DNA from: Caryophanales bacterium UBA6356
GTDB taxonomy: Bacteria > Bacillota_I > Bacilli_A > RFN20 > CAG-826
NCBI GenBank assembly: GCA_002440125.1
Contig: DJRQ01000039.1
Coordinates: 4,978-17,485, forward strand
Length of the DNA: 12,508 nt
Direction of reading: 5' to 3'
Part shown: in pieces, positions 1 through 6,543 of the stretch
Layout: each line of letters begins with the position of its first letter
Position numbering within the stretch: position 1 is the stretch's first letter
The notes under the pieces: model-generated
Told to the model about the DNA's origin: nothing
What the model saw: only the letters and a program-made list of their open reading frames with translations
Database searches by the model: none
Program-made: the position numbers and the translations under genes

Positions 1-230
1 AGTTTGCTTCCTTCGACTATCGGTTCCACGCTGTCTTCAATTGGGGTATGGACCAAGGTTGGGACGGTTCTCAAATGACGGAGAGCTTCAAAGCCTTCCA
101 TCATCGCGATTTCCTTAACGAATTGGCGGAATTCGCTGGTTGGGGTCTCTTTCATCCGAAGATGGGATATTTTGTGTTTGATAAGAGGATGGTCGAGCAA
201 GGTGACGTTTGGGTAATCTTTGATGTTCAT
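1..230 (-). CDS. upp: Uracil phosphoribosyltransferase, N-terminal part (cut by window edge)
   Basis: Reading leftwards from ATG at 230-228, the 76 visible codons begin MNIKDYPNVTLLDHPLIKHK and continue with ISHLRMKETPTSEFRQ, a block ending EIAMMEGFEALRHL, and VHTPIEDSVEPIVEGSK. This matches the UPRT N-terminus (the DHPLIQHK..IR..T....FR block of Bacillus Upp). The enzyme joins uracil and PRPP to give UMP plus diphosphate in the cytoplasm. The PRPP-binding and uracil-binding C-terminal half lies outside the window. The start sits 2 bp after the uracil permease stop, and its ribosome binding site (AAGGA) lies inside the last permease codons, so the two are almost certainly one operon and possibly translationally coupled. 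Identity is firm from the N-terminal block and the permease partner; completeness cannot be judged. Confidence 0.92.
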   Translation of the reverse strand, partial: MNIKDYPNVTLLDHPLIKHKISHLRMKETPTSEFRQFVKEIAMMEGFEALRHLRTVPTLVHTPIEDSVEPIVEGSK

Positions 231-232
231 TC

Positions 233-1801
233 TTATTTTCCTTCTTTCTTCTCTTCTTCTATATTAGCAACAACATTTTCTTTTTTCTCGCGGAGCATGA
301 TATTCATAAGGATACCAAGAACCATGCTGAAAGCGGTCGAAGTAATGGTAATTGTCGTGCCAGAGGAAGGAATGGCGAATTGGAGAATGAGACCGCCGAT
401 GCCAGAAACCAAGATGACGGAAGCGACGAAGATGTTTTTGGTCTTCGACATATCGACTTGTTCGTTGATAAGCATTTTGACGCCACTTGCCGCGATAAAT
501 CCATAAAGGAGAAGCGAAACGCCACCGGTGACGCAAGCGGGAATTGTTTCAACAACGCACATAATGGGAGAAAGGAAGCCAAGGAGAATCGACATAACAC
601 AAGCAAGAATTATGACTTTGACGCTAGCGATCTTAGTGACGCCGACAACGGCGACATTTTCGCCATAGGTGGTATTCGCAGCACCGCAAAGAAGACCGCT
701 CGCAGCCGTGGCAAGGCCATCGCCAAGAAGCGTTCTCGAAAGGCCTGGGTCCGTTAACAAATCGCGATCGATGATGCCCGAAAGATTCTTATGGTCGCCA
801 ATATGTTCGCAAATAGTGACTAAGGAGACGGGGATGAAAAGGAGAGCGATACTTCCGATTTGCGCAACAGTCACAGGCACAGCGCTTTGGAAGTTTTCGG
901 GCATGAAGATGAAGCTAGGAACATCCAAGAAACTACGAATGCCGATGTTGGAGAAATTATCAACAATCGGAGAAAAGTCGATGATATGGAAATATTCGTT
1001 CTTGCAACCATAGTAGCCGATGCCAGTGAAGATAGCAGCGGCCACATAACCCGCTAGCATACCCATGACAAAGGGGATAAGACTCAACGTTTTTTTGCCA
1101 TAGTGAGCGCATAAAGCGGTCACAGCCATACCGATTAAGCCGCAAAGGATAGCCACAAGGTTATAACCGCTTGTGCCACTCGCAGACATCAAATTGTTGA
1201 CGGCGCTCGTGCTTAAGCCAAGGCCTATGACCATAATAACAGGTCCGATAACAACAGTCGGAAGAAGCTTGTTAAGCCAATTGACTCCGGCGAAACGAAT
1301 GATAATCGCAACGATAACATAAACGAAGCCAACCATCGCCATGCCAATAGGAAGCGCCCAAAGATTGGCGAAATAGCCAATGACTTCTTGACCGGCTTCA
1401 GCCGCAACTGCCACGCCATTTGCACCCATCGTCGCAGGAATGGCGCCCAAGGCAACACCGCCACACATAGGAGCGATGTAAGCAAAGCTCGACGCCAAGA
1501 AGACGGGGCTTTTCATCTTGGTGAGGATAATATAGATAAGCGTTCCAATACCCGCTGAAACAAGAGTCGGCGCAATCATCGTTTGAGCAAGGCTCGTACC
1601 ATAGAGGTTGATATAAGGAACAGCAGAGCCGGCATTAGAAAAACCACTGCCGACGGTAACCGGTCCGCTAAAAACAAGAAGCGGAACGGTGATGCAAGCG
1701 ACAAACATCGCCAACACGTGTTGAATTGCCAAAATGATCCATTGCGAGACCTTTTTTGGACTTTCGTCGACATCGAGAATAAGTTTTTTTGCTTGGTCCA
1801 T
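233..1801 (-). CDS. uraA: Uracil permease, NCS2 family
   Basis: A 522-aa integral membrane uracil:proton symporter of the nucleobase-cation symporter 2 family. Seen: QHVLAMF at about residues 27-33 in TM1; the core CEHIGDHKNLSGII near 331-344, whose E332 and H333 correspond to the substrate and proton residues of E. coli UraA; LLTDPGLSRTLLGDGLAT near 348-365; NTTYGEN at 376-382 with E381 as the second substrate-binding glutamate; and GGVSLLLYG near 426-434. The protein is about 90 residues longer than E. coli UraA or Bacillus PyrP. The excess lies in a charged N-terminal tail, a loop near 262-305 and a Lys/Glu-rich C-terminus. The start has AGGAGGG seven bases upstream. It is first in an operon with upp. 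Two intrinsic-terminator hairpins in the leader suggest control by attenuation. It could equally be called pyrP. Confidence 0.93.
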   Translation of the reverse strand: MDQAKKLILDVDESPKKVSQWIILAIQHVLAMFVACITVPLLVFSGPVTVGSGFSNAGSAVPYINLYGTSLAQTMIAPTLVSAGIGTLIYIILTKMKSPVFLASSFAYIAPMCGGVALGAIPATMGANGVAVAAEAGQEVIGYFANLWALPIGMAMVGFVYVIVAIIIRFAGVNWLNKLLPTVVIGPVIMVIGLGLSTSAVNNLMSASGTSGYNLVAILCGLIGMAVTALCAHYGKKTLSLIPFVMGMLAGYVAAAIFTGIGYYGCKNEYFHIIDFSPIVDNFSNIGIRSFLDVPSFIFMPENFQSAVPVTVAQIGSIALLFIPVSLVTICEHIGDHKNLSGIIDRDLLTDPGLSRTLLGDGLATAASGLLCGAANTTYGENVAVVGVTKIASVKVIILACVMSILLGFLSPIMCVVETIPACVTGGVSLLLYGFIAASGVKMLINEQVDMSKTKNIFVASVILVSGIGGLILQFAIPSSGTTITITSTAFSMVLGILMNIMLREKKENVVANIEEEKKEGK

Positions 1802-1837
1802 GCCTAAGCCCTCCTATCTTTCCCATCCCATTTTTAG

Positions 1838-1865
1838 AAAAAAGGGACCTAGATAACTAAGTCCC
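1838..1865 (-). terminator. Intrinsic terminator 2 in the uraA leader
   Basis: On the minus strand GGGACTTAG, loop TTAT, CTAGGTCCC, then six T. The nine-pair stem includes one G-U pair. On the plus strand the same position would be a C-A mismatch, so the hairpin is built for the minus-strand RNA. It lies about 20 nt upstream of the uraA ribosome binding site, as expected for an attenuator. Confidence 0.8.
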
Positions 1866-1912
1866 TCATTAACAAATGTGATGTTTTGGGAAGAATTGAC
1901 CCCCGAAATAAG

Positions 1913-1940
1913 AAAAAATCCCCCTACGTTTTCTAGGAGG
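1913..1940 (-). terminator. Intrinsic terminator 1 in the uraA leader
   Basis: On the minus strand CCTCCTA, 7-nt loop, TAGGGGG, then A and six T. Seven pairs, one of them U-G, which is again a mismatch (C-A) on the opposite strand. It lies about 40 nt downstream of the predicted transcription start. Having two terminators within 110 nt ahead of one gene is unusual. Confidence 0.65.
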
Positions 1941-1986
1941 TTGAGAGTTCATTACCCGGATTGCCATAATTTCTTTCCGGGAGACA

Positions 1987-2015
1987 ACTCTAACAAGGCA
2001 AAAGAATAAAAACAA
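1987..2015 (-). promoter_or_regulatory. Predicted promoter of uraA-upp (extended -10)
   Basis: Minus strand TTGTTT (2015-2010), 17-bp spacer, TAGAGT (1992-1987), preceded by TGT (1995-1993), giving an extended -10. The predicted transcription start is near 1980, so the RNA would begin at the CCCGGA hairpin. If transcription starts further upstream, AGAGTT (1991-1986) can pair with AACTCT (1949-1944) and lengthen that hairpin. Prediction only. Confidence 0.5.
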
Positions 2016-2057
2016 TGTTTTTTTGTAGACGACGAAAATAAAATTTCTTGTTTTAAG

Positions 2058-2075
2058 TTTCCTTTCCAAAGGAAA
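2058..2075. repeat. Perfect inverted repeat in the divergent control region
   Basis: TTTCCTTT, two bases, AAAGGAAA: an 18-bp perfect palindrome except for the central CC. It lies upstream of both divergent promoters. It could be a protein operator or a DNA hairpin. It is not followed by a T-run on either strand, so it does not look like a terminator. The protein that would bind is not known. Confidence 0.45.
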
Positions 2076-2106
2076 GAAATGGCGGATAAGGGGAAAGCAA
2101 AAAAAT

Positions 2107-2120
2107 TGAAAGTGCTTTCA
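2107..2120 (+). promoter_or_regulatory. cre-like / LacI-family operator upstream of the purine permease
   Basis: TGAAAGTGCTTTCA, with perfect 6-bp arms (TGAAAG/CTTTCA). It matches the CcpA catabolite-response consensus TGWAARCGYTWWCA at 13 of 14 positions; the exception is T instead of C in the central CG. It ends about 13 bp before the predicted -35 of the purine permease promoter, a placement more typical of activation than of roadblock repression. Other LacI-family purine regulators could bind a similar site. No regulator gene is in the window. Confidence 0.45.
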
Positions 2121-2133
2121 GCAAAAAAGAAGC

Positions 2134-2161
2134 TTTAAAGAGAGAGGAGTTCCGCTAAAAT
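2134..2161 (+). promoter_or_regulatory. Predicted promoter of the purine permease
   Basis: TTTAAA (2134-2139), 16-bp spacer, TAAAAT (2156-2161). The -35 matches the consensus at only 4 of 6 positions. The predicted start near 2168 lies just before the 5' strand of riboswitch helix P1, which supports the call. Confidence 0.5.
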
Positions 2162-2172
2162 ATGCGTGTCGA

Positions 2173-2239
2173 AGTCGTATATGCCGGTGATAAGGTCCAG
2201 CAGTCTCTACGCCTCATCCGCAAAGTGAGGCACTACGAT
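2173..2239 (+). ncRNA. Guanine-class purine riboswitch aptamer
   Basis: The three-way junction is readable. P1 is TCGTA (2175-2179) with TACGA (2234-2238), plus flanking weaker pairs. P2 is 2182-2188 with 2196-2202. Loop L2 is GATAAGG (2189-2195). J2/3 is GTCTCTAC (2203-2210). P3 is GCCTCA (2211-2216) with TGAGGC (2226-2231), and L3 contains CCGCAAA. The L2 GG and L3 CC needed for the kissing loops are present. The base before the P1 3' strand (position 74 in xpt numbering) is C at 2233, which specifies guanine/hypoxanthine rather than adenine. Position 51 is U, which argues against the 2'-deoxyguanosine class. Unusual: J1/2 appears one base short, P2 has two mismatches, and position 48 is C. 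Confidence 0.88.
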
Positions 2240-2252
2240 TCTCCATAAAGGT

Positions 2253-2277
2253 GAAAGCCCTTCGCTTTCGGCTTTTT
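2253..2277 (+). terminator. Riboswitch expression-platform terminator
   Basis: GAAAGC (2253-2258), loop CCTTC, GCTTTC (2264-2269), followed by GGC and a T-run. AAAGCC (2254-2259) with GGCTTT (2270-2275) is an alternative register. It lies 14 nt after the aptamer and about 60 nt before the start codon, as in guanine-responsive OFF switches that terminate when ligand is bound. I could not identify a convincing antiterminator pairing by eye. Confidence 0.65.
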
Positions 2278-2338
2278 GGTTTCTTGGACTCATCGGTATA
2301 CACTCCCTTGACGCATTCTTCTAAATAGGAGGGTAACC

Positions 2339-3910
2339 ATGGAAGAAGCCGTTATTACGAAGCCGCAAGGCGGAAATGGTGGTTGGAGTCCCAAAACCAA
2401 GTTTGGTGCTTTTTTAGACCGCTATTTCAAAATCTCCGAAAGGGGATCGAGCATCATCCGCGAACTTGTGGGTGGTCTTATCATCTTCTTGGCAATGTTC
2501 TACATCTTGCCACTCAACTCCAACATGCTCGCGGGGGATTGGGCCAATCTTTGGAGTGAAGGATTGAATACTTCAAACGTTATTGGTCACACAATTTCCC
2601 TCAAAGATGGGACTTTAAAATTCATTGCCGATAAAATTTTGATTTATGGCGATACGTGGGCGACAGTCGATGAAGTTCGTGCCGGTATCTTTGCCGCCAC
2701 CGCCATTAGCGCTGCCGTCACCACCATCATCATGGGTGTTTATGGAAAACTCCCAGTTGGTCTTGCGAGTGGTCTTGGCATCAATTCCTTAATCGCTTAC
2801 ACCGTTCTCCTTGGCATGGGTTTCAACCTTGCGCAAGCGATGTGCATCGTCTTAGTTGACGGTCTTCTCTTCCTTATCATTTCTCTTACGCCACTTCGTG
2901 GTTGGATTGTTCGCAACATTCCGAAGTCTTTGAAGTTCGCCATCTCCGCTGGCATCGGCTTCTTCATTGCCTTCATTGGTTTCCAAAACATCGGAATCAT
3001 CGTTCCAAATAGCGCTACTGCCGTTGGCTTTGGTGATTTCACAAGCCCAGCCGTTATCATGGGTATTGTCGGTGTTGTCATCGTTCTTGTTCTTTCTTCT
3101 CTTCCGCAAAACAAAAAATCCACTTTCTGGATTTCTAAATTTGCCGTTATCATCACCATCGTTCTCATGGGCATTATCTGCGCTTCCATGGGTCAAGCCG
3201 GTGTCGAAGGCATGCCAAAGTTCTATGATGATTCTTATCACATCAGCCAAATCGGGAACATCTCCAAAATCTTCGGCTGCTGCTTCATGGGTTTCGACGC
3301 GTTCCTTAACCCAATGGCGATTGCTTTCACCTTCGCTCTCCTCTTCGTCGATTTCTTCGATACCACTGGTACTCTAGTCGGTGTTGAAGCAGGTGCTGGC
3401 ATGGTTGATGAAAATGGCAACATCACCGTCAACGATCGTCCTGCTATGGTTACCGACGCCGTCGGAACTTGCTTTGGTGCTATTTGCGGTACCACCACTG
3501 TCACTTCCTTCGTCGAAAGCACAACCGGCGTTGCCGCGGGTGCCCGCACTGGTTTAGCCGCTGTCACAACTGGTCTTCTCTTTGCCTTAAGCTTAGCCAT
3601 CTATCCAGCTCTTGCGATGTTCTCATCGAGTTCCGTCACCGGTTTAGCCCTTGTCTATGTCGGTGTCTGCATGTTCAAGAACCTTGAAAAGCTTGAATGG
3701 AAAGATTGGATCGCTGTCGGAAGTGGTTTCTTCACCGTCTTAGTGATGACCATCTCCTATAGCATTAGCGATGGCATCGCCTGGGGTTTCATCACCTACA
3801 GCATCATGACGCTTGCTGGTGGCAAATTCAAAAAGAGCGACATCACTGTTGCTTGCTGCTCCGTTGCCTTCTTAGCAATCTACATCATGAAAGCGGTCCT
3901 CAAGATCTAA
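2339..3910 (+). CDS. Purine (guanine/hypoxanthine) permease, AzgA/PbuG type
   Basis: A 523-aa multi-pass NCS2 transporter of the AzgA/PbuG branch that imports purine bases. Seen: GLASGLGINSLIAYTV near 141-156; FVDFFDTTGTLVG at 336-348 (the family motif in which the Asp and Glu/Asp residues handle substrate); and TSFVESTTGVAAGARTG at 389-405 (PbuG has TSYVESSSGVAAGARSG). The protein is about 90 residues longer than Bacillus PbuG. Extra material includes a hydrophilic N-terminus and an insert at about 65-112 after the first membrane segment. Guanine/hypoxanthine rather than adenine specificity is inferred from the C74 guanine riboswitch in its leader. The start is set by AGGAGGG six bases upstream. 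It ends in a strong terminator, so it is mainly monocistronic, with guaA next door. Confidence 0.9.
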   Translation: MEEAVITKPQGGNGGWSPKTKFGAFLDRYFKISERGSSIIRELVGGLIIFLAMFYILPLNSNMLAGDWANLWSEGLNTSNVIGHTISLKDGTLKFIADKILIYGDTWATVDEVRAGIFAATAISAAVTTIIMGVYGKLPVGLASGLGINSLIAYTVLLGMGFNLAQAMCIVLVDGLLFLIISLTPLRGWIVRNIPKSLKFAISAGIGFFIAFIGFQNIGIIVPNSATAVGFGDFTSPAVIMGIVGVVIVLVLSSLPQNKKSTFWISKFAVIITIVLMGIICASMGQAGVEGMPKFYDDSYHISQIGNISKIFGCCFMGFDAFLNPMAIAFTFALLFVDFFDTTGTLVGVEAGAGMVDENGNITVNDRPAMVTDAVGTCFGAICGTTTVTSFVESTTGVAAGARTGLAAVTTGLLFALSLAIYPALAMFSSSSVTGLALVYVGVCMFKNLEKLEWKDWIAVGSGFFTVLVMTISYSISDGIAWGFITYSIMTLAGGKFKKSDITVACCSVAFLAIYIMKAVLKI

Positions 3911-3927
3911 TTTAAAAAAGATATATG

Positions 3928-3955
3928 ACAGGCGGGTTTTCCCCGCCTGTTTTTG
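3928..3955 (+). terminator. Intrinsic terminator after the purine permease
   Basis: ACAGGCGGG, loop TTTTC, CCCGCCTGT, then TTTT. A nine-pair GC-rich stem directly after the permease gene. It overlaps the extended -10 of the guaA promoter, so the end of one unit and the start of the next are packed together. Confidence 0.92.
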
Positions 3956-3962
3956 TTACAAT
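3954..3962 (+). promoter_or_regulatory. Predicted extended -10 promoter of guaA
   Basis: TGT followed by TACAAT (3957-3962). No recognisable -35 exists because that place is occupied by the terminator stem. The predicted start near 3969 leaves a leader of about 20 nt with AAGGAG (3974-3979) and no riboswitch, so guaA would not share the guanine control of its neighbour. Confidence 0.6.
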
Positions 3963-3991
3963 AAAAAAACCTCAAGGAGATGCCTTTAACT

Positions 3992-5533
3992 ATGGAAAAA
4001 GAAATGATTGTTGTCTTGGATTTCGGCGGCCAATATAACGAGCTTATTGCGCGGCGCATCCGCGATTTATCCGTTTATAGCGAAGTTTGGCCCTTCACTA
4101 CTCCACTAGAAAAGCTCAAAGCTCCAAATATAAAAGGCATTGTCTTTACGGGTGGGCCAAGAAGCGTCTACGAGAAAGACGCCCCATCGATCGGCAAAGA
4201 AATATTCGAGCTCGGAAAGCCGATTCTTGGCATTTGCTATGGCGCCCAAGAAATGGCCTATCAACTTGGCGGAGAAGTTTCGCCTTGCCAAAAAAAGGAA
4301 TTCGGGCTGACCAAAATCCAAAATATCTTCCAAAGCCCTCTTTTAAAAGGCATTCCCACCACTCATGACGTCTTTATGTCTCATGGCGATTCCGTTAAGA
4401 AACTACCAGATGGATTTACCATAATCGCAAAAAGCGAAACGACTCCCATTTCCGCCTTCGCAAATGAAAAAAGAAAACTCTATGGCGTCCAATTCCATCC
4501 GGAAGTCGAACATAGCGTCTATGGGCAAACTCTTTTAGCCAATTTCGTATATGAGATCGCTGGTTGCAAGAAATCATGGAAAATGGAAGATTTCATCGAA
4601 GAAAGCATTAAAGGAATACAAGAAAAAGTGGGCGACAACGCTGTTTTATGCGCACTGAGCGGAGGCGTCGATAGTGCGGTTACGGCCGCTTTACTTGACC
4701 GAGCTATTGGCAAAAACCTCATTTGCGTTTTCGTCGACCATGGCCTATTAAGGAAAAATGAAGCAAATGAAGTAAAAGAGATTTTCGGCGATAAGAAACG
4801 CTTTGCCTTGGATTTTAGGCCAATCGATGCAAGTGCAATGTTCTTTAGTGCCTTAAAAGGAGTCGTAGAGCCTGAGCAAAAACGGAAAATCATCGGCAAA
4901 ACCTTTATAGACGTCTTCGAAAAAGAAGAGAAAAAGATTACAAAGCCCTGTTTCTTAGCGCAAGGGACGATTTATCCAGATCGGATTGAATCGGGGTTAG
5001 GCATATCTGCCAAAATCAAATCGCACCATAACGTAGGAGGGCTTCCGAAGAACATCGACTTTTTAGGTTTGGTAGAGCCGCTCGACCATCTCTTTAAAGA
5101 TGAAGTTCGTCGCCTTGGATTAGCTTTAGGGCTACCAGCCTCTCTTGTTTATAGGCAACCGTTCCCAGGTCCAGGTCTTGGCATCCGAATCATTGGCGAA
5201 GTCACCAAAGAGAAAATTAAAATCGTTCAAGATGCAGATGCGATCTATCGTGAGGAAATGGCAAAAGCAGGTTTCGATAAACAAACCTCCCAATATTTTG
5301 CCGCCTTATCCAATATGAAAAGCGTCGGCGTAAAAGGAGACTACCGAAGCTATGAGTATGCCATCGTCCTTCGAGCGGTTAAAACCGATGACTTCATGAC
5401 CGCTTCGCCGATGGATCTCCCCTATTCTTTCTTAGCGAGAGTAAGCGACCGCATCGTCAACGAAGTGGAAGGGGTAAACCGCGTTCTCTACGACTTCACA
5501 AGCAAACCACCCGCAACCATCGAACTTGAATGA
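3992..5533 (+). CDS. guaA: GMP synthase (glutamine-hydrolysing)
   Basis: A 513-aa enzyme converting XMP, ATP and glutamine to GMP. The class I glutamine amidotransferase domain has DFGGQYNELIARRIRD near the N-terminus, the nucleophile in GICYG (Cys at about 82) and the H/E of the triad in QFHPEVEHS (about 167-175). The ATP-pyrophosphatase domain has the P-loop LSGGVDSA near 222-229. The C-terminal dimerisation domain includes RQPFPGPGLGIR and ends TSKPPATIELE. Length equals Bacillus GuaA. An in-frame ATG at 3980 directly abuts AAGGAG, leaving no spacing; the ATG at 3992 has a 12-base spacing and starts where homologues do. A third in-frame ATG at 4004 is possible. It sits beside the purine permease and ends 1 bp before the convergent transporter gene. 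Confidence 0.97.
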   Translation: MEKEMIVVLDFGGQYNELIARRIRDLSVYSEVWPFTTPLEKLKAPNIKGIVFTGGPRSVYEKDAPSIGKEIFELGKPILGICYGAQEMAYQLGGEVSPCQKKEFGLTKIQNIFQSPLLKGIPTTHDVFMSHGDSVKKLPDGFTIIAKSETTPISAFANEKRKLYGVQFHPEVEHSVYGQTLLANFVYEIAGCKKSWKMEDFIEESIKGIQEKVGDNAVLCALSGGVDSAVTAALLDRAIGKNLICVFVDHGLLRKNEANEVKEIFGDKKRFALDFRPIDASAMFFSALKGVVEPEQKRKIIGKTFIDVFEKEEKKITKPCFLAQGTIYPDRIESGLGISAKIKSHHNVGGLPKNIDFLGLVEPLDHLFKDEVRRLGLALGLPASLVYRQPFPGPGLGIRIIGEVTKEKIKIVQDADAIYREEMAKAGFDKQTSQYFAALSNMKSVGVKGDYRSYEYAIVLRAVKTDDFMTASPMDLPYSFLARVSDRIVNEVEGVNRVLYDFTSKPPATIELE

Positions 5534-5534
5534 C

Positions 5535-6446
5535 CTAAAGGGCGAAAGCGACCATTACGCCAATCGCACTTAATAGCAATAACAAGCCAAGGAGCATCTT
5601 CTTGGTGAACTTTTCTTTGAGGATAAAAAAGGAAAAGAGCATCGTAAGCGCAATCGAGAACTTTTCGATGGAAGTAATGGCGACTGGATTCGAGCCTTGA
5701 TAATTAAGCGCGGCATATTCCAAAAACCAAGCGATGCCAGTCGCTAGTCCAGAAAGGGTGAGAAAAATCCAATTCCTTTTCGTGATTGTCTTTAGCTTTG
5801 GAAACTCATGGCGTGAAAAGACAATAAGAAGGGAGAATGCAAGTACCACGCCTGTGCGCAAAAAAGTTCCTAACGAGGAAGAAGTGCCTTGCAAGCCAAG
5901 TTTCACAAAGAAGGATGTCAAAGCGGCAAAGACGGCGCTAAAGAAAGCAAAAAGAACCCACCTATTCCCTTCTTTCCGCAAAACGTCTTTTTTGCGTTCG
6001 ATCATAAGAAGGGTGCCAATAAGCATCAAAGCCATCGATAGAAAAAGCATCCCAATCGTGAGCGGGTCGCCACCTTTGGTTGTGTCATCGAAAAAGAAAA
6101 TCAAAAAAAGGATGCTCGAAAGGATGAAACTCGATTTATCAATCGGAGCCACTTGATTGATGTTCCCAAGCTGCAACGCTTTATAGTAGCAAAGCCAAGA
6201 GAACCCGGTGGCCAAACCGCTTAGAGCCAAGAAAAGATAATTTTTCCAATCAAGAGATGGGAAAGAAAGGAAGCTACCCGTCGCAACGCAAAAAAGGGCA
6301 GCCGCCACCAATACCACAAAGGTCCTATAGGCGGTGGCGAAATCGCTATTGATATCTTTGATGCCAATCTTTGCAAGGACATTCGTCAAACTTGTCGCAA
6401 GAGCCGCTCCAAAGGCCATTAAAATCCAAACCATACGGATAACCAT
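5535..6446 (-). CDS. EamA/DMT-family transporter
   Basis: A protein of about 303 aa with ten predicted membrane helices and the twofold EamA repeat. The first half has LALSGLATGFSWLCYYKAL and the second LTLSGLATGIAWFLEYAAL, each followed by a helix with a conserved Pro/Val-Ala and Ser motif, which shows internal duplication. The family exports or imports small metabolites (amino acids, nucleosides, others); the substrate cannot be read here. The start is chosen at ATG 6446 because GGAGG lies 11 bases upstream and homologues begin close to this helix. ATG 6434 is a later alternative, and an upstream TTG/ATG at 6491/6488 would add 14-15 poorly supported residues. It converges on guaA with 1 bp between stops and no terminator visible. 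Confidence 0.85.
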   Translation of the reverse strand: MVIRMVWILMAFGAALATSLTNVLAKIGIKDINSDFATAYRTFVVLVAAALFCVATGSFLSFPSLDWKNYLFLALSGLATGFSWLCYYKALQLGNINQVAPIDKSSFILSSILFLIFFFDDTTKGGDPLTIGMLFLSMALMLIGTLLMIERKKDVLRKEGNRWVLFAFFSAVFAALTSFFVKLGLQGTSSSLGTFLRTGVVLAFSLLIVFSRHEFPKLKTITKRNWIFLTLSGLATGIAWFLEYAALNYQGSNPVAITSIEKFSIALTMLFSFFILKEKFTKKMLLGLLLLLSAIGVMVAFAL

Positions 6447-6517
6447 AATGATAGCCGCCTCCAGGGAAAGAGCATACAAAAACGCCATCAATTATCAAAA
6501 ACACAAAAAACTATTCT

Positions 6518-6526
6518 TGCTATAAT
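6518..6526 (+). promoter_or_regulatory. Predicted extended -10 promoter of the FAD oxidoreductase gene
   Basis: TGC followed by a perfect TATAAT (6521-6526), ten bases ahead of the ribosome binding site GAGGA (6533-6537). No good -35 is seen. The transcript would have a leader of only about 10 nt. A GATAAT on the opposite strand near 6496 may serve the divergent EamA gene (weak). Confidence 0.65.
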
Positions 6527-6543
6527 AAAAACGAGGAATAAAC

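Larger units (their letters stand above)
1802..1981 (-). promoter_or_regulatory. Structured leader of uraA-upp with tandem attenuator-like hairpins
   Basis: About 180 nt of 5' leader on the minus strand. In transcript order: a hairpin pairing 1981-1976 (CCCGGA) with 1960-1955 (TCCGGG) around a 15-nt loop; an intrinsic-terminator hairpin at 1940-1913; a G-rich spacer with GGGGG near 1904-1900; a second terminator hairpin at 1865-1838; then AGGAGGG (1815-1809) and the start codon. Genes of this pathway in Bacillus are controlled by PyrR-dependent attenuation, but I could not find the conserved PyrR binding-loop core (AGAGAGG type) on this strand. Which factor or ligand controls the leader is therefore unknown. 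Regulation by attenuation is inferred from the terminators lying between promoter and gene. Confidence 0.6.

Noticed and set aside
48..506. 152-codon open frame on the plus strand
   Set aside because: It is antisense to upp and the uracil permease, with no ribosome binding site and no family resemblance. Other long antisense frames over the permeases and guaA were dropped for the same reason.
1913..1950. PreQ1-like look of CCTCCTAGAAAACGTAGGGGG on the minus strand
   Set aside because: It does not carry the PreQ1-I loop and A-rich tail; a hairpin plus six U is explained by a terminator.
2140..2150. AGAGAGGAG on the plus strand as a PyrR-binding core
   Set aside because: It lies upstream of the predicted start of the purine permease transcript and on the wrong strand for uraA.
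3980..3991. ATG at 3980 as the guaA start
   Set aside because: The Shine-Dalgarno AAGGAG directly touches this ATG, leaving no spacing; ATG 3992 gives the family-typical length.
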